Source: Sphaerulina vaccinii
Lineage: Eukaryota; Ascomycota; Dothideomycetes; Mycosphaerellales; Mycosphaerellaceae
Direction of reading: 5' to 3'
Assembly (NCBI GenBank): GCA_022570795.1
Contig: JAKUDP010000001.1
Location: forward strand, 1,364,001-1,428,000
Length of the DNA stretch: 64,000 nucleotides
Shown here piece after piece: positions 32,571 through 43,213 of the stretch. The notes beneath the pieces were generated by a model, which did no database searches, was not told the origin of the DNA, and saw only the letters and a program-made list of their open reading frames with translations. Made by a program: the position numbers and the translations under genes. How positions within the stretch are numbered: position 1 is the stretch's first letter; every line of letters begins with the position of its first letter.

Positions 32571-34598
32571 TTAACACTCCTCCTCGTCCCACTCCTGATC
32601 AACTTCTGCCCACCCACATCTCCACCTCTCGCCACCAAAGTCCCCTTTCGTCCTCAGCTCCCTCGCCTTCTGTGCATCCTCTCTCCAACAACGAGCAGAA
32701 TAATCGTCACCAACGGAAATGAGGTTGCCCTCAGTCGTCCATGCAAGAGATGTGACTTCTTTGATATGTCCCCCGATCAGTGCAGTGCCGTGTTGATGAA
32801 TCGGGAGCGTAGCAGGTTGCTTAGGCGAAACGGGAAGATCGTAATCGTCCTGTTCGTCTTCATCTTGAGATGGACGCTCGCGTTGAGGAAGATGGCGCTC
32901 ATCCGTAGGAAAGAGTACAGGGCAGTCGTTTGAGCTACCGACTGCCAGCATTTCGCTTGCATCTCCTTTCGCGGGACGTAAAGCCGCCTTGATGTAGAAT
33001 GTAGCCAACCGCAACTGAGGATGCTTGAAGCCGTATAGTGGACTCAGACCCTGCATTGGCTCTTTCAACATTCTTCGTCTGCTCGGACCAGAGGACATCT
33101 CAGGAGCATTTCCGAGAACGATCTGATTCATGGAATATGCGTAGACTGTCCAATCTCTGCAAACAGTATACAATCTGCTACCGTCGCCAGAGAGTGCCAT
33201 AGAATTGATACCGAAGTGTCGTTTACTGCTATGCGCAGCGGGGACCGGCGTGGACGAGACAGGGACAGGGGCTGCTCTTCTTGATGATAGGCCTGCGTTG
33301 CGGATATCCCACAGTTTCACTGAAGCGTCGACTTCGCTTGACGTGATGATCATATGTTCGCGTCCATTGGGTAGGTGGTAAAACGAAGTGATTGACAGCT
33401 CGTCGCGGCTGTCTGAGTTGAAGCTTCGCTTGTCAGATTTGTGGCCATAGCCTACTTCGAGGGTTTTGCCGAAACGTGTTTCGGGTGATGTACCGCCACT
33501 GCGGCTCTTTAAGGAGGCTCGAAAGTTCTGAACAGCAGATTTGCTGCCGCATCGAAGGTCCCAGAGTTGAATACTGCCATCGCGGGAGCTGGTTGTGATC
33601 ATGTTGTCGTCGTTGGGCTGGAAGCGGACTTGTTTTACGCTGCTTTTGTGGCCGCTGAGAACGCAGATTGTTCGTTGCGATTGCATGTCCACGACACGGG
33701 CAGTCTGGTCGCCGCTAGCTGTAGCCAGGATGTAGTCGTCTGAGCTGAATGCAATGTCCATCACTGCGTTGTTGTGTACCTTGAACTTGACGTGAAGCTT
33801 GCTGAAGTCTGATTCGGCGGACGAGTCTGTGATGTGTATGGAACCTTCCTCGTCGCCAATGGCTACGAGCGAATTCGTGTTGCATGCTGTAGTGCAAAAT
33901 GGCAACGCTGTAGCATGTCCGAAGCCGTAGGAGTCCTGTGGAGTAGTCATAAAGCCGGCAGTCTCTGCTCGCCAGTCGATGCCATGATCCACGCCTCGAA
34001 AGCCTTGTGAGAGTGCATCGTAGCCACCAAAGCTTCTCTCCATGATACGTCGAGAAGAACCAGGTCTGCGCAAGCGCTGAATAGGTTTCGGGAAAGGATC
34101 GCATTTCTGTAGTAGATCTGGCAAGGTCTCTGCCTCGGAAAGGTCCTCGTCAAAGATGTCGATGGGCTCTGCTGTTTGTCCATGTCGTAGTGGCGAGGAC
34201 TGCAGTGGCGAGCTATATAGGTCTGTGGAGAACTTGTGTCGTTTTGATGGTCTCACGAAGGTCGACTCGTATCCTGAGTCGGGCGCGAAGTCGTCGACAA
34301 CCTTGCCATCGCCAGTAGCTCGTCGGTTGACGCCATTCCTGGTGATATCTCGCAGCTGTCTGCCAGCTTTGCTAGTACGGCTACCTCTTGTCGAGACGGA
34401 CTTCTGCGGCTGAAAGAACTTTCTGAACCTTCTCGGCGTAATGGTGGGAAGAGCCTTGACTTTCTGGTTGCTGTACTCCGAAGACCTGCTCTGGGGTCGA
34501 GGTGGCGATGAGGCGAAGTTCTCCTTCCCAATGGCTGTGATTTTGTGGCGTTCCAAATACTCGCTCTCTTGAGATGACGGAGGCGGCAAGTCTGCCAT
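32571..34598 (-). CDS. Cdt2/DTL-like WD40 substrate receptor
   Basis: This single-exon gene encodes a 675-residue WD40 protein resembling Cdt2/DTL, the receptor that brings PCNA-bound substrates such as Cdt1 to the CRL4 ubiquitin ligase. The first 200 residues are basic and Ser/Pro-rich. WD repeats follow from about 210 to 640, with recognisable units SGHKSSVKQVRFQPNDDNMITTSS..., LWDLRC (345-350, a WDxR motif that in such receptors contacts DDB1), VKLWDIRNAG and HIKEVTSLAWTTEGNLISVGDD. Long insertions between repeats (Arg/Ser-rich and acidic) are typical of fungal Cdt2. The assignment rests on the order of repeats and the insertion pattern rather than one unique motif, so another nuclear WD40 protein remains possible. 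It is divergent from RRP5 across 272 bp. Confidence 0.75.
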   Translation of the reverse strand: MADLPPPSSQESEYLERHKITAIGKENFASSPPRPQSRSSEYSNQKVKALPTITPRRFRKFFQPQKSVSTRGSRTSKAGRQLRDITRNGVNRRATGDGKVVDDFAPDSGYESTFVRPSKRHKFSTDLYSSPLQSSPLRHGQTAEPIDIFDEDLSEAETLPDLLQKCDPFPKPIQRLRRPGSSRRIMERSFGGYDALSQGFRGVDHGIDWRAETAGFMTTPQDSYGFGHATALPFCTTACNTNSLVAIGDEEGSIHITDSSAESDFSKLHVKFKVHNNAVMDIAFSSDDYILATASGDQTARVVDMQSQRTICVLSGHKSSVKQVRFQPNDDNMITTSSRDGSIQLWDLRCGSKSAVQNFRASLKSRSGGTSPETRFGKTLEVGYGHKSDKRSFNSDSRDELSITSFYHLPNGREHMIITSSEVDASVKLWDIRNAGLSSRRAAPVPVSSTPVPAAHSSKRHFGINSMALSGDGSRLYTVCRDWTVYAYSMNQIVLGNAPEMSSGPSRRRMLKEPMQGLSPLYGFKHPQLRLATFYIKAALRPAKGDASEMLAVGSSNDCPVLFPTDERHLPQRERPSQDEDEQDDYDLPVSPKQPATLPIHQHGTALIGGHIKEVTSLAWTTEGNLISVGDDYSARCWREDAQKARELRTKGDFGGERWRCGWAEVDQEWDEEEC

Positions 34599-34870
34599 GG
34601 TGGAGTCTGGGATGATGATGTGTTGCTGCGAGATGGGATGGCAGACTGCAGCTAAGTTATGCAGAGAAGGAGGATAGAAGTACTTAGATTGCTTTCAGCA
34701 GAACGCGAAGAAGCGCGACGCGTTTGAGATTGTGGAGCACACACTTTCGGAAGACGGACCGAAGCAGCTCGATTTGGCCGATGTGTGCAGCACAGGGTCC
34801 ACTCCAGAAAAATAGAGTCAAAAGACGGAAACCAGCTGCAGCATTCCGTTGTTGCTATTATACAATCAGC
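34599..34870. promoter_or_regulatory. Bidirectional promoter of the Cdt2-like gene and RRP5
   Basis: Only 272 bp separate the two start codons, so the genes must share or overlap promoters. No TATA box is evident. The open frame upstream of the RRP5 start is probably leader sequence. Confidence 0.6.
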
Positions 34871-37800
34871 ATGGCGCCCGTCAAGAGAAAGGCCGTCACT
34901 GACGAGAGACCGAGTAAGAAAGCGAGGCCGGCGGAGGAGAAGGAGGTGAAGAAGGAAGTGCAGCCAGATCGAACGGAGGCGCGCAAAGAAGAGAAGCGGA
35001 ATGCCAAAGAAAAGAAAGAACGATTGGCGAGAGGTGGCGCTGAACCTCGCCAGCCGGAGAAGAAGGCGCCCTTGAAGTCGATTCTGCAGCAGGAAGAAAA
35101 AGCATTTCCGCGTGGAGGCGGAAGTGTGTTGACTCCCATCGAGCGAAAACAGATCGAAGCCAAAGCCGAGCGAGACGTTCTCTTCGAGCAGGAAACTGGC
35201 CAGAAAGCGGAAGCCAAGGACGACGACGGAGAGCTGTTCGACGAGGCAGATCCTGCACCGGCGAAGAAGAAGAAGCGCAAGACACAGCGGAAGAGCGATG
35301 GATTGCCACCGGTCGAGGGAAGTGGTGTGAACGTCTCGGGACTGAGCTATAAGACATTGGTGGTGGGTAGTGTGGTGCTAGGAAGAGTGACAGCGATCAC
35401 AGGCAGAGATGTCGCGCTGGCACTACCGAACAACTTGACAGGATATGTGCCCATCACAGCTGTGTCAGAACGATTGACTTCGCGAATCGAACGACTGCTG
35501 GACGATGCCAACCCTGGCGCCGACGAGGACGAGGATGATGAAGATATCGATCTCAAGCAGATCTTCCACGTCGGACAATGGCTGCGGGCGACCGTGACTT
35601 CGACTGGCACAGATCCAGCAGAGGGCAAGAGTAAGAAGCACATTGAGCTGTCTTTAGACCCTACAACTGTCAATGGAGGTCTGCCAGAGGACAGTGTTGT
35701 CGTCAACAGTGTTGTGCAAGCTACTGTACGAAGTGTCGAAGATCATGGCTTGATCATGGACCTTGGCCTTTCAGACGAGAGTGTGAAAGGGTTCGTGAGC
35801 AAGAAAGAGCTCGGATATGCATACAACCTGGACAAGGTGCAAGAAGGCCAAGTCATGCTATGTCTTGTCACTGGCAAGGGTAGCAATGGCAAGGTGCTGA
35901 AGATCTCTCCAGATCCAAGCCGAATGTCGCTTGCACTGGGTGACAAGAAGCTGCCAACTGTGGACACTGCTCCAACAGTGGATGCTTTCTTGCCAGGAAC
36001 TGCTGTCGATGTTCTCATCACCGATTCTGGATTACCGGGAGTTGTGGGAAAGATCATGGGTATGCTTGATGTGACTGCAGATGCCATCCACTCACAATTG
36101 ATTGGCTTGGAAGAGAAAGACATCAGCAAGAAGTACAAGATTGGCAGCAAGACGCAGGCTAGGATTGTGTTCGCTATACCACAAGATGATGGCGCACGCC
36201 GTGTTGGCATATCCTTCCTTGCTCATACACTGGCTATGGTACCAGCATCCGACAGGCTACCCGATATCTCGACCAAGACTCTGAAGACCCAGGCTGCTGA
36301 ACTTCAACAGCTTCTACCGATGTCCTCGGTCGTGGAAGATGCGAAGATCACACAGGTCTCGCAGAACAAAGGTCTGTATCTCAAGTTCAACGTCAAGCAC
36401 GGCCGCGACGATCGTGTAGTGACTGCATTTGCACACATCTCGCAGATCTCAGACAAGCGCATAGAGTCGCTTTCCTCCGCTTCTGGACCATACACGATCG
36501 ACTCTGCGCACAAAGTTCGGATCATCGGATACAGCCCTGTTGACAATGTCTACTACGTATCTCTGAAGCAATCTGTTCTGGACCAAGCATTCCTCCGATT
36601 GGACGACCTTAGTGTGGGAGCGGTAGTGAATGGTACAGTCGACAAGATCATCCTAGGAGGCACAACAGGTGTTACTGGAATCCTGGTCAAGCTCAGCGAC
36701 AACATTACAGGTCTGGTGCCAGAACAGCATATCAGCGATGTACAACTCAAGAACCCTGAGAAGAAATACCGAGAAGGCTTCCCTGTGAAGGCGAGAATTT
36801 TATCTGTAGATATGGAGAAGAGACACGTTCGCCTAACACTAAAGAAGCAACTGGTCGATGATGCAAATGAAGAGATCTGGAAAGACTATCAGGGTCTCAA
36901 GCCAGGCATGGAAAGCAAAGGAACAATCATCAAGCTACATCCTAATGGAGCTGTTGTGCAGTTCTACGGCCCTGTTCGAGCTTGGCTTCCGGTAGCAGAG
37001 ATGAGCGAAACCTTCATCGAGCGACCAGAACAGCATTTCCGATCAGGCCAAACTGTGCGAGTGAAAATTGTTTCCGTCAGCCCTGATACCCATGAAATGA
37101 AGGTCACATGCAAAGACAACGTCACATTCGATGCAGACCAAGAACAGGCCTGGGAGAAGATTACTGGAGGTCAATTGGTCACTGGTACCGTCACTGAGAA
37201 GTCGGCAGAGTCTATCTCGGTGGACCTTGAAAGCGGACTGAAGGGCATCATCCGATTGACGCAGCTGCTTGACGGCTCTCTTGCAAAGGCAGAGAAGGAA
37301 GCGAAGCGTATTCGTGTTGGGCAGAAGCTGTCAAATTTGCTAGTGCTTGACAAGCAGGATCGCAGTCAGACTGTGACTCTCAGCAACAAGCATACTCTAG
37401 TTGAGGATGCTAAGGCTGGCAAGCTGATCAGCACCTTTTCGGATGTGAAGCAGGGAGCTGTGGTACACGGCTTCGTCAGAAACACCACGTCAGAAGCTAT
37501 ATTTGTCGAGTTCGCGAACGGCATCGTCGGTCTCTTACCGAAGAGCCAGATACAAGCAGAGTCCCTCAGCAAGCCAGACTTTGGGGTGCGAAAGGATCAG
37601 AGTCTCAATGTCTGGGTTTTGGATACAGATGCTTCTGGAAAGCGATTCCGCCTCACAATGCGAGAACAAGCTGCTACTGCAGACAAGACTACCGACGTAA
37701 AGTCAAGCGTTGATGATGCTCTCAGCAAGCCTGTGGACTCATCGCTGAAGTCGTTGTCTGACCTCGAGCCAGGCAAGATCACCAAAGCTCGCATTGCTTC

Positions 37801-40438
37801 TGTACGAGCAACACAGATCAACGTTCGTCTCGCAGATAACGTGCAAGGACGAGTCGATGTCAGCGAAGTGTTCGACTCATGGGACGAGATCTCGAACAAG
37901 GCTGCGCCGTTGCAAAACTTCAAGCAGAACGACCTTATTGATGTCCGCGTTCTCGGCATTCACGATGCACGAAACCATCGCTTCCTCCCGTTCAGTCACA
38001 GGCAAGGTAAGGTGCCGGTTTTTGAGCTATCTGCGAAGAAGTCGAGAGTCCAGAAGGACGACAAGTCCCTCCTCGAACTCGAATCAGTCAAGCCTGGATC
38101 ATCTCAACTCGCCTTTGTCAACAATCACGCCGAGAACTGCGTTTGGGTCAACCTGTCACCAAACGTTCGAGGTCGTGTCGCTCTCATGGACCTTTCAGAT
38201 GATGTCGGACAACTGCAAAACGTCGAGAACCGCTTTCGTGTTGGCTGTGCTCTGCGAGTGCATGTCAAGGCTGTAGATGTTAGTGCCGGTCGACTAGATC
38301 TCACTGCCAAGCAGGACGACACAGCTACACCTCTCACACTCAAAGACCTATCAACAGGCATGGTTCTCCCAGCGCGAGTCATCAAGACTACTGAGCGCGC
38401 AGTCACCGTCGAGCTAGCCAAGAACCTGGTTTGCCACGTCCCATTGGTCGAGCTCAGCGATGATTACGACTCGATCAATTTGACGCAGTACAACAAGAAC
38501 GACATTGTCCGAGCATGTGTCATCAACGTCGATGCGCCAAACAAACGTGCCTTCGTCAGTTTGAGACCCTCGAAAGTGCTCAGCTCAAGCTTGCCTGTCA
38601 AAGACGCACAGATCTCCAATGTCTCTCAGGTCAAAGCGGCAGACATCGTTCGCGGCTTCGTGAAGAAGGTCGCAGACAAGGGTGTCTTCATCTCGCTTGG
38701 TGCAGACGTTGACGCACTCGTCCGCATCGCAGACTTGAGTGATCAATTCGTCAAGGAGTGGCGCAACATCTACGTTGTAGACCAACTCGTTACTGGTCGC
38801 GTCCTTTCCGTCGATTCGGACTCGAAGCAGATTCAACTCAGCTTGAAGCCTTCACACGTTGGAGGCAACTATGAACCTCCTCTTAGCATTACTGACCTTG
38901 AAGTTGGCATGACCGTTACTGGCAAAGTGAGGAAGGTCGAGGACTTTGGAGCTTTCATCGACATTGACAATACCCAGCCACGTTTGTCTGGTCTGTGCCA
39001 CAGAAGTGAGGTCGCTGCCAGACGCATTGAGGACGTCCGCAAGCTGTACAGCGCTGGTGATGTAGTCAAGGCGAAGGTGCTTAGTGTCGATGCTGAGAAG
39101 AGAAAGATCAGTCTTGGACTCAAGGCTAGCTACTTTGCCAACGAGAAGGACGAGGACGATGACGATGATGCGGAAGACAGCGAAGATGAGGATGTCGACA
39201 TGGATGGTGGTGTCGAGCTCGATGACGACTCAGAAGGTGGTATCGAGATTGACATGGGCGATGTTCAGGATGCAGACAGCGAAGACGATGCGGCAGACGC
39301 CATGGAAGTCGACGACGAAACTGCAGCAAAGGCTACCGGCGGTCTCAAGACAAGCGGCTTCAACTGGGCCGGCGACGACCTTGACACGACCACCAATGGC
39401 GCCGCGTACGAGTCCGAAACAGAAACCGCTCCCTCCAAAAAGAAGAAGCGAAAGTCAGAGATCAAGGAAGACCTTACTGGAGATCTTGATAAGAATGGCC
39501 CACAATCCAACAGTGATTTCGAAAGACAACTCCTCGGACAGCCAAACAACTCAAGTCTATGGATCCAATACATGGCCTTCCAACTCCGCCTTTCCGAAAT
39601 CCAACAAGCTCGCAACATCGCCGAACGTGCTCTCCGAACTATCAACATCCGCGAAAGTGACGAGAAAATGAACATCTGGATCGCTCTCCTTAATCTCGAA
39701 GTCGAATACGGGGATGACGAATCAGTTGATGAGACATTTAAGAGGGCTTGTGAAGTGCAAGATCCGCTCGAAATGCATGAGAAACTCGCATCTATCTACA
39801 TTGATAGTGGAAAAAACTCCAAAGCAGACGGCATATTCGAGAGGATGATCGGAAACAAAGCTTTCAGAGCAGTTGAAGCTGTATGGCTGAACTACGCAAC
39901 TTTCCTGTTCGAGACAATGGGGAAAGCTGATAGGGCTCGCGCTTTGTTAACGAAGGCTTTGCAGAGTGTCCCGAATGTCAAGGATGCTCATCGGTTGCTT
40001 ATAAGCAAATTTGCGGCTCTCGAGTTCCGATCCTCATCAGGAGATCCAGAACGTGGACGAACTATCTTCGAAGGTCTCATGTCTGAGTGGAGTAAATGGT
40101 CCTCTGGATGGGATATGTGGGTCGATATTGAACGTTCACGTATCGCGACTCAGACTTCTGATGAGGGGAAGATCGAGGCGGTCGAGAAGACTAGAGAATT
40201 GTTTGAACGACTTGCTAAGCAGCCGATGAAGAAGAGGCGAGCGAAGTTTGTTTTTAAGAAGTGGTTGGAATTTGAAAATAAGGAAGGAAGTCAGACTTTT
40301 GGTGCTGCTACTGGCAAGAAGGGTGCTGGAAAGAAGAGTGGGAGTCAGAGTGAGAGGGTTATTGGGCTGGCGAAGGAGTATATGGAGAAGTTGGAGGAGA
40401 AGAAGAATGGTGGTGGAGGGGAGGATGATGAAGAGTAG
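34871..40438 (+). CDS. RRP5: rRNA biogenesis protein Rrp5
   Basis: This single-exon gene encodes a 1855-residue nucleolar protein needed for cleavage of pre-rRNA at A0-A2 (small subunit) and A3 (large subunit). I chose the ATG at 34871 (MAPVKRKAVTDERP) because the frame before it looks like leader. After a Lys/Glu-rich start, about twelve S1 RNA-binding domains run from roughly residue 155 to 1420. Examples are VGSVVLGRVTAITGRDVALALPN at the first and VGMTVTGKVRKVEDFGAFID at the last. An acidic linker (about 1423-1490) follows, then HAT/TPR-like repeats from about 1548 (FERQLLGQPNNSSLWIQYMAF) to the end, which bind pre-40S factors. Length and order match the family. With DBP6 it is the second ribosome-assembly gene here. 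Confidence 0.97.
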   Translation: MAPVKRKAVTDERPSKKARPAEEKEVKKEVQPDRTEARKEEKRNAKEKKERLARGGAEPRQPEKKAPLKSILQQEEKAFPRGGGSVLTPIERKQIEAKAERDVLFEQETGQKAEAKDDDGELFDEADPAPAKKKKRKTQRKSDGLPPVEGSGVNVSGLSYKTLVVGSVVLGRVTAITGRDVALALPNNLTGYVPITAVSERLTSRIERLLDDANPGADEDEDDEDIDLKQIFHVGQWLRATVTSTGTDPAEGKSKKHIELSLDPTTVNGGLPEDSVVVNSVVQATVRSVEDHGLIMDLGLSDESVKGFVSKKELGYAYNLDKVQEGQVMLCLVTGKGSNGKVLKISPDPSRMSLALGDKKLPTVDTAPTVDAFLPGTAVDVLITDSGLPGVVGKIMGMLDVTADAIHSQLIGLEEKDISKKYKIGSKTQARIVFAIPQDDGARRVGISFLAHTLAMVPASDRLPDISTKTLKTQAAELQQLLPMSSVVEDAKITQVSQNKGLYLKFNVKHGRDDRVVTAFAHISQISDKRIESLSSASGPYTIDSAHKVRIIGYSPVDNVYYVSLKQSVLDQAFLRLDDLSVGAVVNGTVDKIILGGTTGVTGILVKLSDNITGLVPEQHISDVQLKNPEKKYREGFPVKARILSVDMEKRHVRLTLKKQLVDDANEEIWKDYQGLKPGMESKGTIIKLHPNGAVVQFYGPVRAWLPVAEMSETFIERPEQHFRSGQTVRVKIVSVSPDTHEMKVTCKDNVTFDADQEQAWEKITGGQLVTGTVTEKSAESISVDLESGLKGIIRLTQLLDGSLAKAEKEAKRIRVGQKLSNLLVLDKQDRSQTVTLSNKHTLVEDAKAGKLISTFSDVKQGAVVHGFVRNTTSEAIFVEFANGIVGLLPKSQIQAESLSKPDFGVRKDQSLNVWVLDTDASGKRFRLTMREQAATADKTTDVKSSVDDALSKPVDSSLKSLSDLEPGKITKARIASVRATQINVRLADNVQGRVDVSEVFDSWDEISNKAAPLQNFKQNDLIDVRVLGIHDARNHRFLPFSHRQGKVPVFELSAKKSRVQKDDKSLLELESVKPGSSQLAFVNNHAENCVWVNLSPNVRGRVALMDLSDDVGQLQNVENRFRVGCALRVHVKAVDVSAGRLDLTAKQDDTATPLTLKDLSTGMVLPARVIKTTERAVTVELAKNLVCHVPLVELSDDYDSINLTQYNKNDIVRACVINVDAPNKRAFVSLRPSKVLSSSLPVKDAQISNVSQVKAADIVRGFVKKVADKGVFISLGADVDALVRIADLSDQFVKEWRNIYVVDQLVTGRVLSVDSDSKQIQLSLKPSHVGGNYEPPLSITDLEVGMTVTGKVRKVEDFGAFIDIDNTQPRLSGLCHRSEVAARRIEDVRKLYSAGDVVKAKVLSVDAEKRKISLGLKASYFANEKDEDDDDDAEDSEDEDVDMDGGVELDDDSEGGIEIDMGDVQDADSEDDAADAMEVDDETAAKATGGLKTSGFNWAGDDLDTTTNGAAYESETETAPSKKKKRKSEIKEDLTGDLDKNGPQSNSDFERQLLGQPNNSSLWIQYMAFQLRLSEIQQARNIAERALRTINIRESDEKMNIWIALLNLEVEYGDDESVDETFKRACEVQDPLEMHEKLASIYIDSGKNSKADGIFERMIGNKAFRAVEAVWLNYATFLFETMGKADRARALLTKALQSVPNVKDAHRLLISKFAALEFRSSSGDPERGRTIFEGLMSEWSKWSSGWDMWVDIERSRIATQTSDEGKIEAVEKTRELFERLAKQPMKKRRAKFVFKKWLEFENKEGSQTFGAATGKKGAGKKSGSQSERVIGLAKEYMEKLEEKKNGGGGEDDEE

Positions 40439-41055
40439 TCGTGTTTACAAAAGCGAAGGGTGGTATGCATAGAGGACACATACTTGTATGATGTGGATAT
40501 GTACAGCATAGCATAGCATACATATTGAGAGCTGCTCGCAGTAGCTATTCGTTCTTCAGCCGCCTTTCCGGTGACAGTGGCACTTCAAAGCCTTTGAGCA
40601 GGCATCGGTCCCTTCGATTCCGTGGTCGTGAGCCTCTGGATATCGATCGATCGACTACACGCAAGCCATTCATGCTCGATCTTGTGCCTATACAACTTTG
40701 AGGCATGCAGTTGCCCGGGCCAATCCGAGAAGCCGGTACTGGAGCCCCGAAGAAGAAGGAGTGGTTCATGCCGCGGACGTAGTTGATTTCGGTCCACGTC
40801 ACGCAAGACTCTTGGTCGAGCTCACCAAGCGCTTCTCAGTCTTGGCACGATATCCATATCAGGAAGTTGACAAGAAATGCTGCACCTCACTCGCGAATGC
40901 TAATCAGGGTATCCGCCATCACTTGCTGTTGGAGCCACTCTCTCCTATGCCGGGCTTCTTCGCCATGTGCGACTATGTGGGGCCTTGTCACTATCCAGTG
41001 CCATGCATATGCTGGGAAGATAACCACGAGGCACTTGCTGAATATGACAGAATGC
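40439..41055. other. Convergent 3' region
   Basis: These 617 bp lie between RRP5 and the first DUF3632-like gene. They contain a short AGCAT direct repeat (about 40507-40522). An open frame without an ATG runs on the plus strand and overlaps the next gene antisense; I do not accept it as a gene. Confidence 0.45.
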
Positions 41056-41960
41056 CTAGTCGTCCGCTGAGGGGTATAAGATCGCCATTCCTCGATACTG
41101 GTCTTCGATGCCCGAGGGTTCCTCAAGCTCACCGAATCGTTGCTTCCAGAACGACCAGCGCTCGATGCAAAAGTTGCGCGGCCACTGTCGATATGTCACA
41201 AAGCCTCTATTTGCCTCTGGCATATCTCCATAACATAGCCCATGAAGTCTTTCTCCGGCAATCAGGATTCAAGCTGCAGCTGGCAGCATGAGAAAACGCC
41301 ATTCGGCTACTTCATCGATCTCACCCGCATGGGCGCGCTTTAAAGCCATGTCTAAGGCAATTCCCGCGTAGCTATGCATAGTGCCACATTGGTCAAGCCA
41401 GCCTGGTGGTGACTTTACAAGGACGTAAGCTGCGAAAGTTGTAGCGTTCAGTAGCTCCTGTGCTTTTGTTGGGTTGGCATCTTCTTGACGGAGATGTAGC
41501 GTTTCTGCAGTACCCATTGTATGGTAGAGGATGTCGATTGCTGGAAGAATGTGCCAGTCAGCGATAAGTACTGCAAGAAAGTCACTGGGGGACGGACTTA
41601 CGTATGCCCCATTCCCTAAACAACCACGGCCAATGCGGTGAATCTCGCCACATCACAAGTCCTTCGATTAGGATCGGCTTCCCATCGAAATCACAGCAGT
41701 CTGGAAGACCATGAAGAGCGATGATCAAGTCGGCAAGGCGTTCTGCAAGCACACCATTAATGTTGCATGCTGCACCAGCGAGAAGATCCCATAGACCGTC
41801 GAGGGGACCTTCGCCGAAGTCACCAGCTTTTAGAGTCGGCTCGTAGAGGTCGGCGATCTTTTGGGCAGTATCAAACGCGGAAACCTCTCCATCTAGCAGT
41901 AGCTCGACGGCTTTGATTACTTGCAAGTCTCGTTGAGTAGGACCGTTGACCCAGTTCGAA
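41056..41960 (-). pseudogene. DUF3632-like gene with premature stop
   Basis: The sequence resembles the fungal DUF3632 family (unknown function) and is paralogous to the gene just upstream. Exon sequence from about 41960 to 41602 contains RLADLIIALHGLPD and WPWLFREWGI. An intron at 41541-41601 (GTAAGT to TTCCAG) leads into LLNATTFAAYVL. At 41271-41269 a TGA replaces the Trp expected from the paralogue (AELWLRIAG versus LPAA-stop-ILIAG). Coding sequence then continues in frame for 70 codons with RWSFWKQRFGEL to a stop at 41058-41056. No in-frame ATG was found at the 5' end, so the start is approximate and may be lost or lie on another exon. An antisense frame covers the 3' end but is not supported. 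Confidence 0.65.
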
Positions 41961-42242
41961 GAGGCTTCGCGAATCTTGTTGGCCCATTCTTGGCCAGTAG
42001 TTCCATGCTGAGTCCATTGCGGTGTTTGTTATGGCTTGGAAAGAAAATCATCTTGAAAATGGGTAGTCACAATCTATATGGTATCGAGCACGAGGATGAT
42101 GCAGAACGGTGACTGGAACAGGCAACGGCCTGCCAGCGAAGTGACCTCAGGCATTTATCTTACATAATCACAATTACGGTGAGGGTGAGCGACTTCAGCT
42201 TTCCTTGTGCACTGCGAACGTAACATTGTAGCTGATCATCAA

Positions 42243-43213
42243 TTAAAGGCAATCTCTCGCCTCAATCTCCTCCATCTCAAGCACAGCCTGAGCCGCAATT
42301 CCTCCCGCCTCATCACCAATCATCGAATTCGCAGCAAGTTCTCGAAACCTCTCCTTCCAGAACTTCCACCTTTCCAAAGACACCTCATTGCCACGTGAAG
42401 CGCTCTTCAGCGACAAGGAGCCATTACAATACTCATAGATCTTCTTCCCAGCAATCCTGAGCCAAAGTTCCGCAATAGGAAGATGCATTCTCTCGAGTGC
42501 CTCTCCAGACTGTTCCAAAGCATTCAGATGAACGATAGCATGCTCCATCATACCAGTTTCAAAAGGCGCTCGTAGTAGCAACTGAGCTGCAAAACTCGTT
42601 GCTCTGAGTACATTCGGGACTTGGCCATACCATATAGCTTCGGGAGGATCGTTCTCTGGGCCATCGAGAACTTGGTGAGCGATCAGTATGATATCGCTCT
42701 ATAAGCAAAGAAAGACTGCCAAGATGCACTTATAGAAACCCTGCTCTGCAAAAGCACGACCAAAGCCTGGTAAGTCTTTCCAGTAAACAGCACCATCCTG
42801 GTTTGGCACGATTCTCCCTGGTAATGGTTCAACAAGATCAGGCAAATCATGCATAGCAATCAGCAAGTGTACAAGTCTCGCCGTTACTCCATGCTCGCGA
42901 CCTAGTGTCCTTGCAGCACTGCTGAAGATGCACCAGAATTGCCTGATCTTGGCGTGTGAGTTGCGAAGGATCGATTCCGTGTATAAGTCTGATATCCACT
43001 GGGCAACGCCAGAGAACATGCGTCCACCTGAACGATTAGCACTATCTGTAAGTGGAACAGGGTGCAGTAGGCACCTTTGAGAACATCCTCCAAAAGATCG
43101 ATGGCCTTTTGATGTTCAGGCTCATTTTGATGCCAATCTCTGCTTCTTTCCAGGTCGGCCCAAGCTGTGATCGGCGAAATGCCTGGTCTTAGTTGATATT
43201 GTATCTCCACCAT
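42243..43213 (-). CDS. DUF3632-like protein, second copy
   Basis: This paralogue of the neighbouring pseudogene encodes about 284 residues of unknown function. Exons are 43075-43213, 42740-43027 and 42243-42670. Intron 1 (43028-43074, 47 nt) is clear, with GCTAATC and TTCAG. For intron 2 the branch site TACTGAT and acceptor at 42671 are good, but the position equivalent to the first copy's GTAAGT donor reads ATAAGT (42733-42728). The only frame-compatible GT donor is GTTTCT, six bases earlier at 42739, and this model uses it. Family blocks are HLLIAMHDLPDL, WKDLPGFGRAFAEQGF and ERWKFWKERFRELA. The protein lacks a signal peptide and membrane helix. If the weak donor is not used, the gene is inactive like its neighbour. 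Confidence 0.6.

Noticed and set aside
40698..41291. Plus-strand open frame with a faint SANT/Myb-like WSPEEE segment
   Set aside because: It has no ATG at its start, its 3' half is antisense to conserved codons of the DUF3632-like gene, and the Myb tryptophan spacing is not met.
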